Source: Prunus persica
Taxonomy: Eukaryota > Streptophyta > Magnoliopsida > Rosales > Rosaceae
DNA: 64,000 bases
Direction of reading: 5' to 3'
Assembly (NCBI RefSeq): GCF_000346465.2
Contig: NC_034014.1
Coordinates: 24,527,297 to 24,591,296, forward strand
Shown: piece after piece, positions 35,830 through 48,545 of the stretch
Layout: every line of letters starts with the position of its first letter
How positions within the stretch are numbered: position 1 is the stretch's first letter
Made by a program: the position numbers and the translations under genes
The notes under the pieces: model-generated
The model's input: only the letters and a program-made list of their open reading frames with translations
The model's database searches: none
What the model was told of the DNA's origin: nothing

Positions 35830-36850
35830 GAGTTGGGGGGGGTTCAGGGTTTAACGAGTAAAAAGAGAAATATCAGGTTTGGTTTTGATTCGGGTCGGGC
35901 AGCTGCTAAAACCCTATTAATCACAACTCAGAAGCTTCTCGTACTTTGTGCGACCAAAAGGCCGGACCAGACATATAGCCCAATTGGGATTTTAGTCGAA
36001 CTCCAACTACATAAAAGAAAACTTCCCAAAAATTGGGTTTCTGTTATGTTTTCTTTGTCTTTTTGGTTTCTTTGTTTGTTTGTTTTTTTTTTTGGCAAAG
36101 AAAAAAACATTCTATTACTTGTTAGAAGTAAATTGAGATTGGAGTATTCAGCAAATTTTTCGGGAGGCTAATATGGCAGCTGACACTCTGCCCAAGAGGG
36201 GACATTGTTCACGAAATACTTGTATTTGATTTAGTAATTTTCCATTGGATATTTTACTTCGGTTAGTGATTCGCCGAGCTTTGGGGTACAAAACTTCAGG
36301 GAAGAAAAGGGTCCAAAAACTTGATTTCTCCAGGACCTCCACAATCAAACTAGAAGTTAGTCCATGGCAATTTGCAGCCAGCATCGGGTTTAATTTTGTT
36401 TTGTTATATTATAATATCGGATTCGGGAAGCTGAAAAATGAACCAACAAACAAGAGAACAAAGCATATCCAATACTGTGTTAAACTGTTCAGAGAAAAAT
36501 ATTGGCTTATTATTTAGGGTTTCTGGGTTGAAGATAGTACACTGGAGTAAGTTAAATGTTTAAAACAAAAACAACATTCTCGTGATATAAAAACTAAGCA
36601 AAAGTTTCACGCATGCATTAAAAAAGGTCAGCATGCACTACTTTTTTTTTTTTTTTCTTTTTACATACATTCTTCTTTCTCCTCTCTTCCCCTACTCTAA
36701 TTCCAGGTTTCCAACAACAGACAAATCTCAACAGAAGCTTATTGGAGAGGCGAATCACTAACCAGATAAAAAAAAATTGCAGCAATTTTACAGGAGTGGT
36801 AAATCGCTAACAGTGAAAGAAAAAAAACATATAGATAATAAAACAATATG
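35830..36850. other. Intergenic between RRM and PHD/GNAT genes
   Basis: Contains the RRM upstream region and the PHD gene's probable 3'UTR. A T-rich run lies at about 36640-36660. Nothing else is supported. Confidence 0.4.
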
Positions 36851-36901
36851 TTTCTACACCTAACTTCTCTGAGTGGAAACTATTGGAAAATCGACGAGCA
36901 G

Positions 36902-39492
36902 TCAATCCATCAACTTCACCACCTTTTCAAGCATTGACGTCCCCCTGAAAATTGTCAGCTGGACTTCCTTCAAGTATTTTGATAACTGGCAAATAAGACA
37001 ACTATTAGTGAATGTGAAACAAGTATAGCCCAATTTACAATACCAAGTTAAAAAATTTATTCTCTGTAACTGTAAACTATTGAAAAATAACTATTGCAAT
37101 TCAAGTTTAGACTGATTCAATCAACAAAACATTCTGAGGACATTTAGTCCAAACTTTTTCTGTGATTCACTTACTTGCTCGTCTCTCATCTTTCTAAAGC
37201 CTAATTTCTTCGTCCAGATTGACTCAGCTTCCTCAGCCGCAGGGAGAACCAGCTTTTCCACTTTCAGGGAAATAAGTAACCTCTCTATACACGAAAATAA
37301 TGCTTGGAAATAACCCTAGAAAACGAATTTAAAATCATGAGGTTCAACTTTAACAAAGCCTGACATTCTCATAGAATGGGAAAACAACAAAGTATTATCC
37401 GATAGACGAGCAGATTTTAAATCCCAATATACATACTTTTCCTTGATGTTCTCTACTTGTCGCGACAATAGGAAGCTCAGCAACCTCCTGACCAAAAACC
37501 CTAAGGAGACCAGCAGATACAACAACAGACCTGGATATGAAAGAAAATGATTGCTAAAAGTGTAAAATAAGGAGAAACACATCAAATAGTACAAGCAACA
37601 CCAATACCAGAAAAGCAACATACCTTACTATTAAAACTACACAATACATGCCTCCAAACTCTTGGCCCGATATATTTCTCCTGAAAAATGCCAGGAAAAA
37701 GAATTGCTTACCTAATGTTACTAACAGAAAATTTATATTGGATAAACAAACACTATAGACCAAAACCTAATCCCATAATCATTCTTTATGGAGCAGAACT
37801 CAAGAAGCAATAATTGCTATGCATCTATATGCATAACAACACAAAATCCCAGTTGGGATGCCTTCAGGTGTACTTGAAGATGCACAGCTTGAAAATGGAC
37901 ACAGAACCGCAAAACTTATTCACTAATCTTTCTTCTTGGGGGAAGGGGGGAAGTTTCTGTCTTTTTGTTTGTCAATGAACAAAATAATTAAAAGGATCAC
38001 TTACCCATATACCATAACAGGGATCAAATCACGACCAGATTGTGCAACAATAGGGTCAAAGCACTCCTGGAAAATGAACACAACATATAATTAGGTAAAT
38101 ATATTTGTCTAGTAAGAGTTTTGATGCTCTGTCTGGAACATAAGCTGCCGGTGAACTAAATGGCTGGTCTCTCTTTGGGTATTTAAACAAACAATTGGGA
38201 AAGAATAAAACACCAAGTCCAAGTTCAGTGAGTCATAAGATCATAACAAGCATCAAAATTATATATACTTACCCGAAAAATTGCAGCAGCCCTTGAAAGA
38301 AAGGGTAGATGTTCTGGGTAGCGACTTTTACCACTGAAAACTCGCCATTGAACATCATCTGTCACTCCATCAATACGTATACCTCTATCTGCATGCTTCC
38401 TGATTATTGTATCCGACAATGGCGCTGGAATCCGCTCCGCTCCATTATATACTAAATTCTGCAACGCTGCATGAATCTTATTACAGTCATCACAACAAAA
38501 CCACTTATCCTTGGGGAGTTCCTGCAGCAAGATACGAGAAAGATAAGTTAATACCCCAGAAACCACAAAAATATTAACCATTACAAGATTCAGAACGTAC
38601 TTTTAAGTCACATAATCCACTGTTCCGTAAGCAACCGACATGGAACTCCTTCTCGCACTAAACAAGAAGCAAGGGTAAGAATAAAACAATGATAATAATG
38701 GAAAAGAAAATTTGTTCAAAAGAATGAAAAAGCAAGTCATACTTGGTCACAGATTATAACTGTTCGGTCATCAAATAAAGCCGCACTGAAATCATGGCTC
38801 CTAATAAACATAAAATAATATGTTAGCAGTTATCTATAACTGATAAGCAAATGGGGTATATCAAATCAAGAAATCAATTTTCAAGAGTGCTTGAGAAAAG
38901 TTAAATAAAAAATATTGCAAAGGAATTGCCTAGAATCCAGGCAACCAAATTTCCAACAAACAGTTTGTAGTCATAGCATTATGTTGAATGTGATGTGGCC
39001 AAACTAAAAAACAGTGAACCTTCATTCACATTCCCTAATACCAAGATCTCATCTGAAGGTGTATAACTTTTCACAGAGGTATCAAAAACTTATCCCTTTC
39101 CGTCAATAAAAGGATCTTCACTTCATGCTACTTAAAATGCACACAAAATGAATTAAACGTATAAAGTAGTGCAACCAACCTGCAAACAACACAACCACCA
39201 ATTTCAAATTCAGGGGCTTTAAAGACCCTTGTCAACCGTATTACAATTGGTTTTCCAAAATTTGAAGATTCGCCAGCAGCAGCTTTCCTACCAGGTTCAA
39301 ATTTATCTCTACAATTCGGACAATGCCAATCACCTTCAGGAACCCACGGTAAATCCAAACAAGCTGCAACACAAACAAAGTTAGACCTCAATACAATGAA
39401 AGAAATCAATGCACCAAACAAGCATCAACATTAAACCATACACCCAGCACTTACTAGTTCGATAGACTAGTAGGGACCTTAACACCACCATG

Positions 39493-39530
<38 letters not shown>

Positions 39531-42500
39531 ACCAAAAATGTTGATATATTAAATCTTTTTTCCAAAGAGGAATAAACTAACATGACTCCTTTTGAGAATA
39601 CAAAATACAAAAGACATCATAATAAGGCATCTCTTCCCATCAAAAGTACAGTGGGGACAATATGTGCTGTTATTAGATTGAGAAGACTTAGTGATGTGGA
39701 ACGAAAACCATTGATCAAATGATTAAAATATTCCGCACAGTTGCACTACTAAAACATGGGAAGGACAAAAGACATTTAACACGAAGAGTTTATTTGTCAC
39801 CAAAAAAAAAATCAAAAAGGATCTTCAAAGTTGATAGGCACACCTGAAATCAAACGTATGAACCTACGAACTAAAAACACGTATAAAAAAAAATAGAACC
39901 AATTAGATACAATGTCAACCTGAATGATAAGCACGAGGGCAGCCATCACAAAAAATCATATCCCCCATATCATGTCCACAAACTGCACACATATCATCAT
40001 TTCCATCACTGCCACCAATGGTGAGGTTTTGCCCATTGGCCAAGGACATGGCTATATCGTGAAGCGTCAATCCATTGGAAATATAGATGTGACGGTAGCT
40101 GCAAAAGGACATAAATTATCCACACATGACACATTAAACAACTATAACAACAACAAAAGTTCTTTGGAAGCTACTCACGGTTGACGCCTTGCAGCCATTC
40201 CAGCATGAGCTTCAAACTGTGAAGGGCTTATCTGTTCATGCATAAAGAGCACAGAATTTACGTGAGAGAGTAAAGGGAGGGAGGGGCTATAATAAAATGC
40301 AGAACTCAAATTTGATGTCATCTTTGCAGCTCAGTATTTACCTCTCTGTCACAGCAATTACAGAATATACCATTTCCTTGCTTATAGCCACCAAGTAATC
40401 TCTGTAAATATCAAATCATCAGATCAATTAAAGATTGAAAATGACATACATCTACACCTGAAACCAAAATCAACATAAAAGATATGTCGAAATTTACCTG
40501 GCCTTTGACATAGTATGCCAATTTAGCTCCATCTGGAAGCCCATTTGGCATAAACAGTAATCGGTGAAGATCATTATCCCTATCAACCGCACAAATTTCC
40601 CAATCAAGAAAAACTCACCCATTATTGGAACGTCTTATAAACAAAAACTCAAGAAGCATAAAAGGGAATTTTAAAAAATGGACGAGGGATGAGGGCAACC
40701 TTCTCTTATTGCCACCTTCAGCAGGTTTCTTCTGGTACATAACTGAGTAAGGAGTGTGGGAGCTTGGTCTGCACGGCAAACACAGTTTCAGTTTTCTAAT
40801 GCAAAATACTGCATCTTATCTGAAATCTGAATTAACCAATATGATGAAAAAGAACATACAATGTTTTATTCAACTATAATTTAATTAAGTTTAATCACCG
40901 TTAGATTAGTCTAACAAAATTTAATGATTGAAAAATAGGCATTGTATAGAAAAGGAAAATATCATGAGTTAAGCTTGTTACCTGGGAAGAGAATGAGTCG
41001 GCCTAGGAAGAGAATGAGGCAGTTTAGGAAGAGAATGAGGCAGTTTAGGAAGCGAATTAGGCAGTTTAGGAAGCTTCACACAAGGTCTTTTATCTACTTC
41101 AGCCATTCCATCACTTTGATGAAGAGTTGCTGCAGAAATTTTTAAGAGAGAAAAGGAACATTAGGGCCTTAATAGTACTTACAATATAATTATTTCTATA
41201 TTTACAGAACAAAATTTCTTTTTTCCCTTGACCCAATCCCTTTACCGAAGAAAGACATTAGCATTTCCAGTCCTCTGACATTGCAAATGTGACCCTTTAC
41301 TCAAAACGAAAACATCACATGAATAACCATCACCTTTCCAAACACAGAAGGACTCTTCATTGACAGAAGAACCAGCAACACCCCTTATCACTTCATCCAG
41401 CGAGTCTAGTGGAGCAGTCTTCAATTCTTGTATGATACTATAAACTGGCCTCCCATTCTCCAAGTATATATGATTATTAGGATGGCGAGTCTTGACACCA
41501 GCATGCTGCTCAAACTCATATGCACTGAGTACCTGTTCATATCATTGAATCAATCATCTATAACTAGTATTGCACTTAACTCTATAACAATCTAAATAAT
41601 GAGTAACCTTACCTTGCTGAAATTGCATGATGAGCAGGCGCACAAATAGCCACCATTACTTATAATTCCATGCAGCGCTATCTGCCAAACTTTCTATTAG
41701 CCCTCTATGATAAATAAATATTCATACTGCAAGCATACATCCAACAGAGGAAAAAGAATACATTCGATAAATTACCTCTGATGTGGTGGAAACATATTTC
41801 ACTCTAGCTCCATCAAGAATACCAGTAGATAATAGCTTTTTGACATTTGTAGGATAGTTGCTCAAAACCTTGTTAGACGCTTCCAATTCCCTATTAGGAG
41901 TACATGGATGACAGTTTCCGGTTTCAGCGTACTTCCTCGAATATGAACTTGCAGGAAACTCCCTACTTGTACTAGCCATTGCTTGAAAGTCTGTTCCAGG
42001 CTCCTCATACGAACCTCCATGTGGAAAGCCACTACCAAGTCCATTACTCAGTGTCTGACTAATTGAAGCCACTGACTGACTGTCATAATCCTCCTTTTTT
42101 TTGCTGAACTTAAACGTAATTTTGCGAATCCCAGATGAACTGGCAAGCTTAGGAATTTCAACTACAACGCGAGAAGTCAATACATCACCATTCATATCGT
42201 TATCAATTTGAAAATTGTCATTCTCAGCACGCTGTCCATCGCTCAAGGTCTCCCCTGAGCTTGAATTCCCCAGACACGGGGAAGTGACTTCACCGCACTC
42301 AACTTGGTTACTATTTTCCACTTCAGCCGGTTGGCTAGTTATGTCCTGAAAAGTGGAGGCGTTCTCTTTTGGAGAGACAACCGGGTTTGAAACTTCTGAG
42401 CGTATATCCTCATTGGAATGCTCTTTGGCTTGCTTCTTGTTTGGAAATGAGTCTGGCTCGGTATCATCTACGACACACTGATGGTCTCGCTTCAATTCAG

Positions 42501-42570
42501 TTCTTGGGAAGTCGTCAGTTTCCACTCCCCCATCTGTTAATTGGCCCAAACAAACCGCCTCTTCTTCCAT
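36902..42570 (-). CDS. PHD-finger / GNAT-fold chromatin protein (IDM1-like family)
   Basis: An 879-residue nuclear protein. The 18 exons are 41776-42570, 41613-41681, 41334-41532, 40982-41129, 40700-40768, 40498-40579, 40342-40401, 40179-40231, 39920-40098, 39180-39363, 38743-38800, 38601-38657, 38273-38521, 38005-38066, 37624-37680, 37437-37530, 37175-37315 and 36902-36985. The order is an acidic N-terminal region; two copies of a small Cys-containing module, LLSTGILDGARVKYVS with NGGYLCACSSCNFSK and LPDGAKLAYYVKGQ with GIFCNCCDRE; a PHD finger at about 529-574 (CAVCGHDMGDMIFCDGCPRA); a second Cys-rich finger at about 609-665; and an N-acetyltransferase fold at about 680-830 with the acetyl-CoA loop REHQGKGYFQALF. 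Relatives read chromatin and acetylate histones (IDM1); activity here is inferred. A proline-rich tandem repeat lies at about 374-404. Possible leader introns lie at 42571-43100, and a telo-box (TTAGGGTTTT) at about 43092. Confidence 0.95.
39494..39528. repeat. (AT)n microsatellite in intron 9 of the PHD/GNAT gene
   Basis: About 17 uninterrupted TA units, within the intron between the exons at 39180-39363 and 39920-40098. Confidence 0.95.
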
Positions 42571-43129
42571 CCAAGTACAACAACTCCACTGGAAACTCTA
42601 ATTTGCTAAGGCTCGGAAAATCAAGACTGTGAGACAGCATTCAATCAGAAAACCAAAGCGAAAATTTGAGGCCTAATTTGCTGGTGGTCAGGTTGAATTT
42701 GTCTCAAAAATGAATGAGCTTGAATTTCGAACTAAATCTTTCCCCCCAGAATTCAATAACAGTCTTATCCTAAAATCAAAGAATAGAATCAAAACAATGA
42801 AAATAAAGAAAAAATTAACCTTTGGAATCATCGACAAAGAGTAAGTGTAAACCAGTGATTGAAATTAGCAACAGACTGAACCAAAAAGGAAAATTTCACA
42901 AATTTACCTTGTTTGACTGATTCAAATCGAACAAGACTTTCAAATCCGAATAAACAAAGAGAAGTCAGGGAGATCCAAAGCTTCTTCGAATCGAATTTCA
43001 AACAATACGGATCTGAAATCCGCAGATATAATTTAGAGCTCCTGTTCGTCAAGTGAGATCCAAGAGGAAATAGCGCGGGACGTGGTAAGGGTTAGGGTTT
43101 TTCAATTCCGTTTCAGAGGGTAACGTACA

Positions 43130-45224
43130 GAGCGGCAAAATAGCGAAATGAAAAGCTTGGCTCGCGCTCGAGATTCAACTTTTGAGGGAGAGATAGAGTC
43201 CATAAGACAGAAAATATTTATCTTTATTCGAAATAAATAAATGAAAAAGAGGGTGACGAATGAGTATCTTTAGAAAGAACCAGAAGGCAGGTGGGTGGAT
43301 AAAGCTAATGGGCCCACTTTTTGGACGAACTCGATCGCTCCGCGTGGCATAGCTGCGTTACAACCGTCGGACTCATCAGACATTTTGGGTTGCACTGTCA
43401 CGTGGTCGACACGTGTCATCGGATTTGGCCACCGCGAGTCCCGCTTTTTTTTAATCTTTTTGCGGGAATTTTGTATTTTCCAGAGAGTTTAGTACGAGCA
43501 AGTAACTGTGACTGATGTGTCGAACTGAATTTGGGCCGTTGGATGATCCAGGTGGCTGCATCGGAGGGATTATAGAAGCTCTTTTGGGGGCTCGTAACCG
43601 ACTTAAAATGGACCAAACCTAACTGTCATAGCCGAAAAAGCAAAGGAAACATAACGGTCCACGCTCCAAGTAGATTAATAAGAAATATTTTATATATATG
43701 GATAAAAAAATAAAAAATAAAATGATAAATTACTTTGTGGGCCACTTATGACCTTAATATGTGGGCTCTGGGTTACGAAGTGGGCCTTCCTTATATATGT
43801 GATTTTATGATATTTTTATTTTTATTTTTATTTTTTTGTTTCAAATTTATGATTTATAATGATATATTGGATATTTCTCCCTCTCTCTTTTTTTTTGTTG
43901 TTGTTATATTAAGAGGAAAGAAACCCTTTAGGGTTTCGAACTTGGGTGTCAAACAGGGGGTAAGGAGAGGCCACCACTGTGGTACCTGCTCTCGACGGAT
44001 ATTTCTCTCTTTCATGAATATTCTTCCATGCATTCATCTCTCGGTATATATATTTTCCTCCACATTTTTTTTAATTTATAAGACCAGAGTCAATTGTGTA
44101 ATTAACGTCCAATTTGTGACTAAACTCAAATTATCAATTTTTCTACCAAAATGAAAACTCAAATTATCAGTTTATGATGTAGTGCCCGTTGAACATTGCT
44201 TATTTAGGGTGATAAGTGATTTTTAAAAAAATTTGTAAAATCTAGCATGTTTGGTAAACTATAAGAAAATCACTAATTGTTAAAAATTGTTATGAGAGAA
44301 AGTTATAAGGGAAAGCAGCTAATGAAGTGCTTTCATTTTCTGATTATGCAGGAATCAGTTTCGAAGAGTCGCTGGGTTTAATGATTGTGCATGAATTAAT
44401 TTTTTTACTATGCGAAAATCAGTACCAACAACACTTTTAACAAAAAATTTATCAAACGCCAAACTGTTTTATCTCACAGCAAATTTAACAGCGATTATTT
44501 TCACATCATAGCAATGCCAAACTGGCTCGTAATCACTTGTAGTGATAAAGAACATTATAAAAATAAAAAACTAGCAAAGTCACGTAACGTCGATGCTTTG
44601 TCATCCAAATGTTTGTAAAATGATGTATATGAACTCAACTATGGTCTTGCGAGGCGAATTTCATAATGATGTTTTTTTTTCTCAAATTGTGTTCTTTTCG
44701 TTGTAGCCACAACGTTTAGTAAGATTGTAAGGTATGTGTTAAATAGCATGTGGTTGTGTTTGTTTATTATTATTATTTTTTTAATGAGGTGAAAATTACG
44801 AGATAATTGCGGAATGTGAGTGTGTGTCGACCGATAATAGCTGAATAAGATTTCATGTGGATTTTTGCTTTACTTCGTCTTTATCGAGTCTCGTTCGGCC
44901 TACTGGGCTTTAAGGGATACTCTTGGGCCTATAAGAACATGGTCAGGCCCTTATTAATGTGCTTAGAGGATAATTGTTGACATGAAAGTGGATTAATTAC
45001 CCCCAAAAAAAAAAAAACTTGAAAGTGGATTGAGAATCAAGGTGGGTAGTAGGTGACTCATGGAACCCACCTGATTTTCTCTCTCATCTTATGTATGCTT
45101 TTAATTCTATTAATGATTTTTTTTTTCTTTCTAGCCAAAAGAGAAATCAAACTGTCGTTGTTACCATTTTTAAAGTTGATAGGTGCCACTTTCACCATCT
45201 AAAGTGATAAAGAAAAATTATTTA
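43130..45224. other. Intergenic, no gene seen
   Basis: This is upstream of the PHD/GNAT gene. The longest frame (43735-44154) is T-rich with low-complexity Phe runs and is judged non-coding. Several ACGT-containing motifs lie near 43398-43415 (CACGTGGTCGACACGTGTC), about 300 bp from the probable leader. Confidence 0.4.
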
Positions 45225-45513
45225 TCTATATATATAAAGCAAAAGGTAGAGAATGGTGAAACATTCAAAATACCAGAAAATGCTCTTGGTTAATGCAAAC
45301 ATTAAGAATTCAAATTATTAATTAAATGAGGATAATATGGTAAATTCACACTTTTTCATATTTAAAAAAATTAAAAGAAAAAGAAAAAGCAGATAATGGA
45401 TCCTATTTTTATGGAACACAACTACCCATTATCTTTTTTAATTCTAAAATAAATTTACTTATTTTTTTAAAAAAACCTCTCGCAAGCGCGGAAGCGCGTG
45501 CAGAGAGGCTAGT
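45225..45513 (+). mobile_element. Non-autonomous Helitron
   Basis: It starts with TCTATATATATAAAGCAAAA, a 5' end very common in plant Helitrons. It ends with CTAGT at 45509-45513, preceded by a GC-rich hairpin (GCAAGCGCGGAAGCGCGTGC, 45482-45501) about 8 bp before the end. There are no terminal inverted repeats and no target duplication, as expected. The base before the element is A, but the base after it is C instead of the usual T. Length 289 bp, no coding content. Confidence 0.8.
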
Positions 45514-45984
45514 CTCTTATTAAGTTTATCTCCTTCATTTGATTAATCACTCTTGTTTCTAGTTTGAAGTTGACTATATCCTATACCATCTTGATTCTTA
45601 AATACATCTCTTGGTGTCAAGACCAATAATTAGTGGGAAAGAACTTATTTTCATTACGAGTGATATGTCCCTCTCTATGTGATTACGCACGTGCAGGGTG
45701 ACTACTTCTATATATTGATGAATTGCATGCTCCACATGTATTAACTATCAAGATTAATTTACAAACGTGTGTACGACTTATCTTAACATTTATGAGTCTG
45801 ACAGTACCATCAGGGATGGACCTACAATGGAGTTAATGAGGTCAAACAACCCTATAGACTCTATGAAAGCAAGGTAGAAGGTCCATTTGAATGGGTGTGT
45901 GACCCCATGAATGGCTGAAAGAGGAGGTTGCAGATCTGAGGAAGAATAAGCTGAACAGGGGTTCTGTTTTTTTTTTTTTAAGAA

Positions 45985-46122
45985 GCTGGCAAAAATGGCG
46001 TCATTTTGAACCAGACCAGCGAATTTTTTTTAAAAAACAAACTGGCCAAAACTCCGTCGTTTTGGACCAGCAGCAACGAATTTTTTTAAAGAGACCTGGC
46101 CAAAATGACGTCGTTTTGGTCC
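45985..46122. repeat. Three imperfect tandem units with an ACGTC core
   Basis: Three units of about 55 bp each have a shared segment CTGGCcAAAAtgaCGTCgTTTTGgaCCAG, followed by an A/T-rich spacer (GAATTTTTTT). The units begin near 45985, 46041 and 46095. The third is the best match to the palindrome-like consensus. Confidence 0.7.
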
Positions 46123-46184
46123 AGATCTTTAAAAAATAAAAATAAAAACAGATTGTATAATTGAAACAGACCCTTTCTCCCAAG

Positions 46185-46772
46185 TAGGGGTGGGCACTCA
46201 AACCGGCGAACCAGAAATCCAAGCCGAACAACACCGAACTAAACCGGAAAAAAATCGAGTTGACCAAAAAGTCAAAAATCGGTCAAAAACCGAACTGGAC
46301 CGGTTTGGACCGGTTTTGGATCTGGTTTCATGTATTCAAAAATCGAACCGGGCCGAACCGAACCGGTGAAACTAAAAAAATATATAATTTCAATATATAT
46401 TTATATTTAATACTATATTTTTAATTTCATTTAAAAAAATTTAATATTTATCCAAGTTCAATGTCAAAAATCTCTCTTTTCTCACTTTAATATTTATTTT
46501 TTTATATGAAATTGAATAATTTGTTAATTTTCAAGTAAAAAAATAATATTTCAGTTGAGAATTGTATTAAAAAATAATTTTAAAAAATAATTTTTATAAT
46601 CCGGTTCAAAACCGAACCGAAACTGGAACCGGACTGAAACCGGTTCAAACCGAACCTGACAATTTTTGAAAATTTTTTATTAAAACCGAACCGAACCAAA
46701 CTGGATGAATAGTACCAGATCGGTTCTAATTTGAGACAAAAATCGGTCCAAACCGAACCGTGCCCACCCCTA
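46185..46772. mobile_element. Ac/Ds-like hAT non-autonomous element with CCGAACC repeats
   Basis: A 588-bp element with terminal inverted repeats TAGGGGTGGGCAC and GTGCCCACCCCTA, close to the Ac/Ds-type TIR (TAGGGATGAAA). Flanking 8-bp repeats CTCCCAAG (46177-46184) and CTCCTAAG (46773-46780) match at 7 of 8 positions. Subterminal regions are packed with CCGAACCG, AACCGG and CGGTTC words on both strands. These may be transposase-binding sites (inference). No coding sequence is present. Confidence 0.85.
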
Positions 46773-46780
46773 CTCCTAAG

Positions 46781-47627
46781 TGGAGAACTCCAAAACCCCC
46801 ATTTCCTAAACCCTCAAACCTAAATTCCCAATCTCCACCCCCCACAAACCTTTAACCCTCTCCCCCACCAAGCCTTTAAGCCCCAACTCCTCTATTGCAG
46901 CCACTTCCAAAAGCTTTTACACTATGATTCTGTGAGATAATATTCATGAATTCGTCTCTGAATACCACATCATCATGTTAATATAAAATCATCTGAGGTA
47001 TGGATCGTAATTTGACAATTAAAACTCAAGCGATTTGCATAATTCACCAGATTCGATTGATCCACAGAGTGGTTACCTAGAGATTAGGTGCAGTGAACTT
47101 ACCTTAAATTGAAAAAAAACAAAACAAAACAAAATGAAGAAGTAAAGGGACCCGATGCATGTGGATCTGAAAACACACAGGACGAAGGTTCCAAGTACCA
47201 TGCACGAACCCATGACCCCGCCAAAACCTCGTTTATATTCTTCTTCAAATCACAGGGATTCCGAGCAAATATATTATCCAATAAAAGTTTTATATATTCT
47301 TAATTACATATATGCTTGATCCTCACACCCAAACAGCCACAATTGTTCTCGAAATTACATGGGCAGTAATTTTTCTTTCTTCAAAAGGATTTGTTTCTTG
47401 TACAATATATTTATGTATTTATTTAAGTATCGGGACCCGAATGCAATTTAATATAGAGTTTAATATTATTTTTGAGAGTGAATTACAGAAGTTTCATAAA
47501 TTGAAACCATAGTTAACTATATATTTCAAAATCATGAACTAATCACCCCCTTCACACCTCCATAAGAAAGCTTTTGTAGTATTTTCTTACAATCATCATA
47601 TTTCGCGAGTATTACGTAATAAAAAAT
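46781..47627. other. Intergenic, no gene seen
   Basis: C-rich, repeat-poor sequence near 46790-46910, then AT-rich sequence. No supported feature. Confidence 0.35.
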
Positions 47628-48421
47628 GAGTGCTGTTATTTTCACTTATAGTCTTATTTTTTCACTTACCTTATCCTTCCACCCACCATATAAATTTAAA
47701 AAAACACAATCTTATCATTCCACCCACCATTATTCCTAAAATACCCTTGAAAAAACACAATCCTGCTATTAAACATTCTTCTTACTATAGGTTTTCTTAA
47801 ATTCGGAAGAATTTCAATGAGACTTAGGTTTTGATATGGATTTGGATAGGTTGATTTTGATGTTGTTGTTGGTAGGTAGTGGCAGCGCTGTTCTTTAGGG
47901 AAGAAAAAGAAGGCTCCAGAACGATGGAGCCATTGTCGACAACCCATTCACCACCACCAAATCCCGCTAGCATGGAAAATATAGGGTGGTGGAAGATCGA
48001 CGGCTGAGATCGGGAGATGGTCGATAAAAGGGAGGTCACCGAGCTAAAAATTGGGTTTGCATACGAAGCCAAAATTGAGGGAGAGACAACAACATCAAAC
48101 TCATTGATTTCTACATGTATACATTCATGGTCCTAACCTGTTTCTTCTTCATCTTTCTATTATTTCTTTGTGTTTTTTTCTTTTACTTTTTTCTTTTGGG
48201 TGCAAAAGAGGAAAAGATGAGATATCGGTTGTTATGTTTTTATTTTCTATCTTTCCCACTTGTTGTTGCTTTCATGGTTTGGTGTTTGGTTGGACAAATG
48301 GACAATCACACAACGGTGAGAAACATAGAGAGGGGAAAATTTGTCTTTATAAGTCATTTTATAATGGGATAAATGTGTTTTTAAAAATTTAAAAATAAGG
48401 TGAGTGAAAATAACAGCACTC
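47628..48421. mobile_element. Non-autonomous TIR element (about 0.8 kb)
   Basis: The left end GAGTGCTGTTATTTTCACTT is matched by the right end, reverse-complemented, GAGTGCTGTTATTTTCACTC. The flanks TAAAAAA(T) and TAAAAAA(G) suggest a duplication of about 7-8 bp, but it is A-rich and so uncertain. The interior has no transposase. The open frames at 47824-48372 have hydrophobic or low-complexity translations and are not supported as genes. Confidence 0.65.
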
Positions 48422-48545
48422 TAAAAAAGACATATATAACCTCTTAATTGGTGATATGTTTAAACATTCATATCTTTGGTAATAAAACCATATAAACTAT
48501 TGCATTAATTGTCAAATCCCCAAAAAAAGGAGAGAAACTCTCATG

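Noticed and set aside
39494..39528. CRISPR-like or satellite array
   Set aside because: It is a simple AT dinucleotide repeat within an intron; no spacers exist.
43735..44154. 139-residue plus-strand frame
   Set aside because: It is dominated by Phe runs from T-rich DNA, with no conserved segment and no promoter-like context.
48115..48392. Hydrophobic frames resembling a membrane protein
   Set aside because: They lie inside the TIR element in T-rich DNA. The hydrophobicity follows from poly-T codons.
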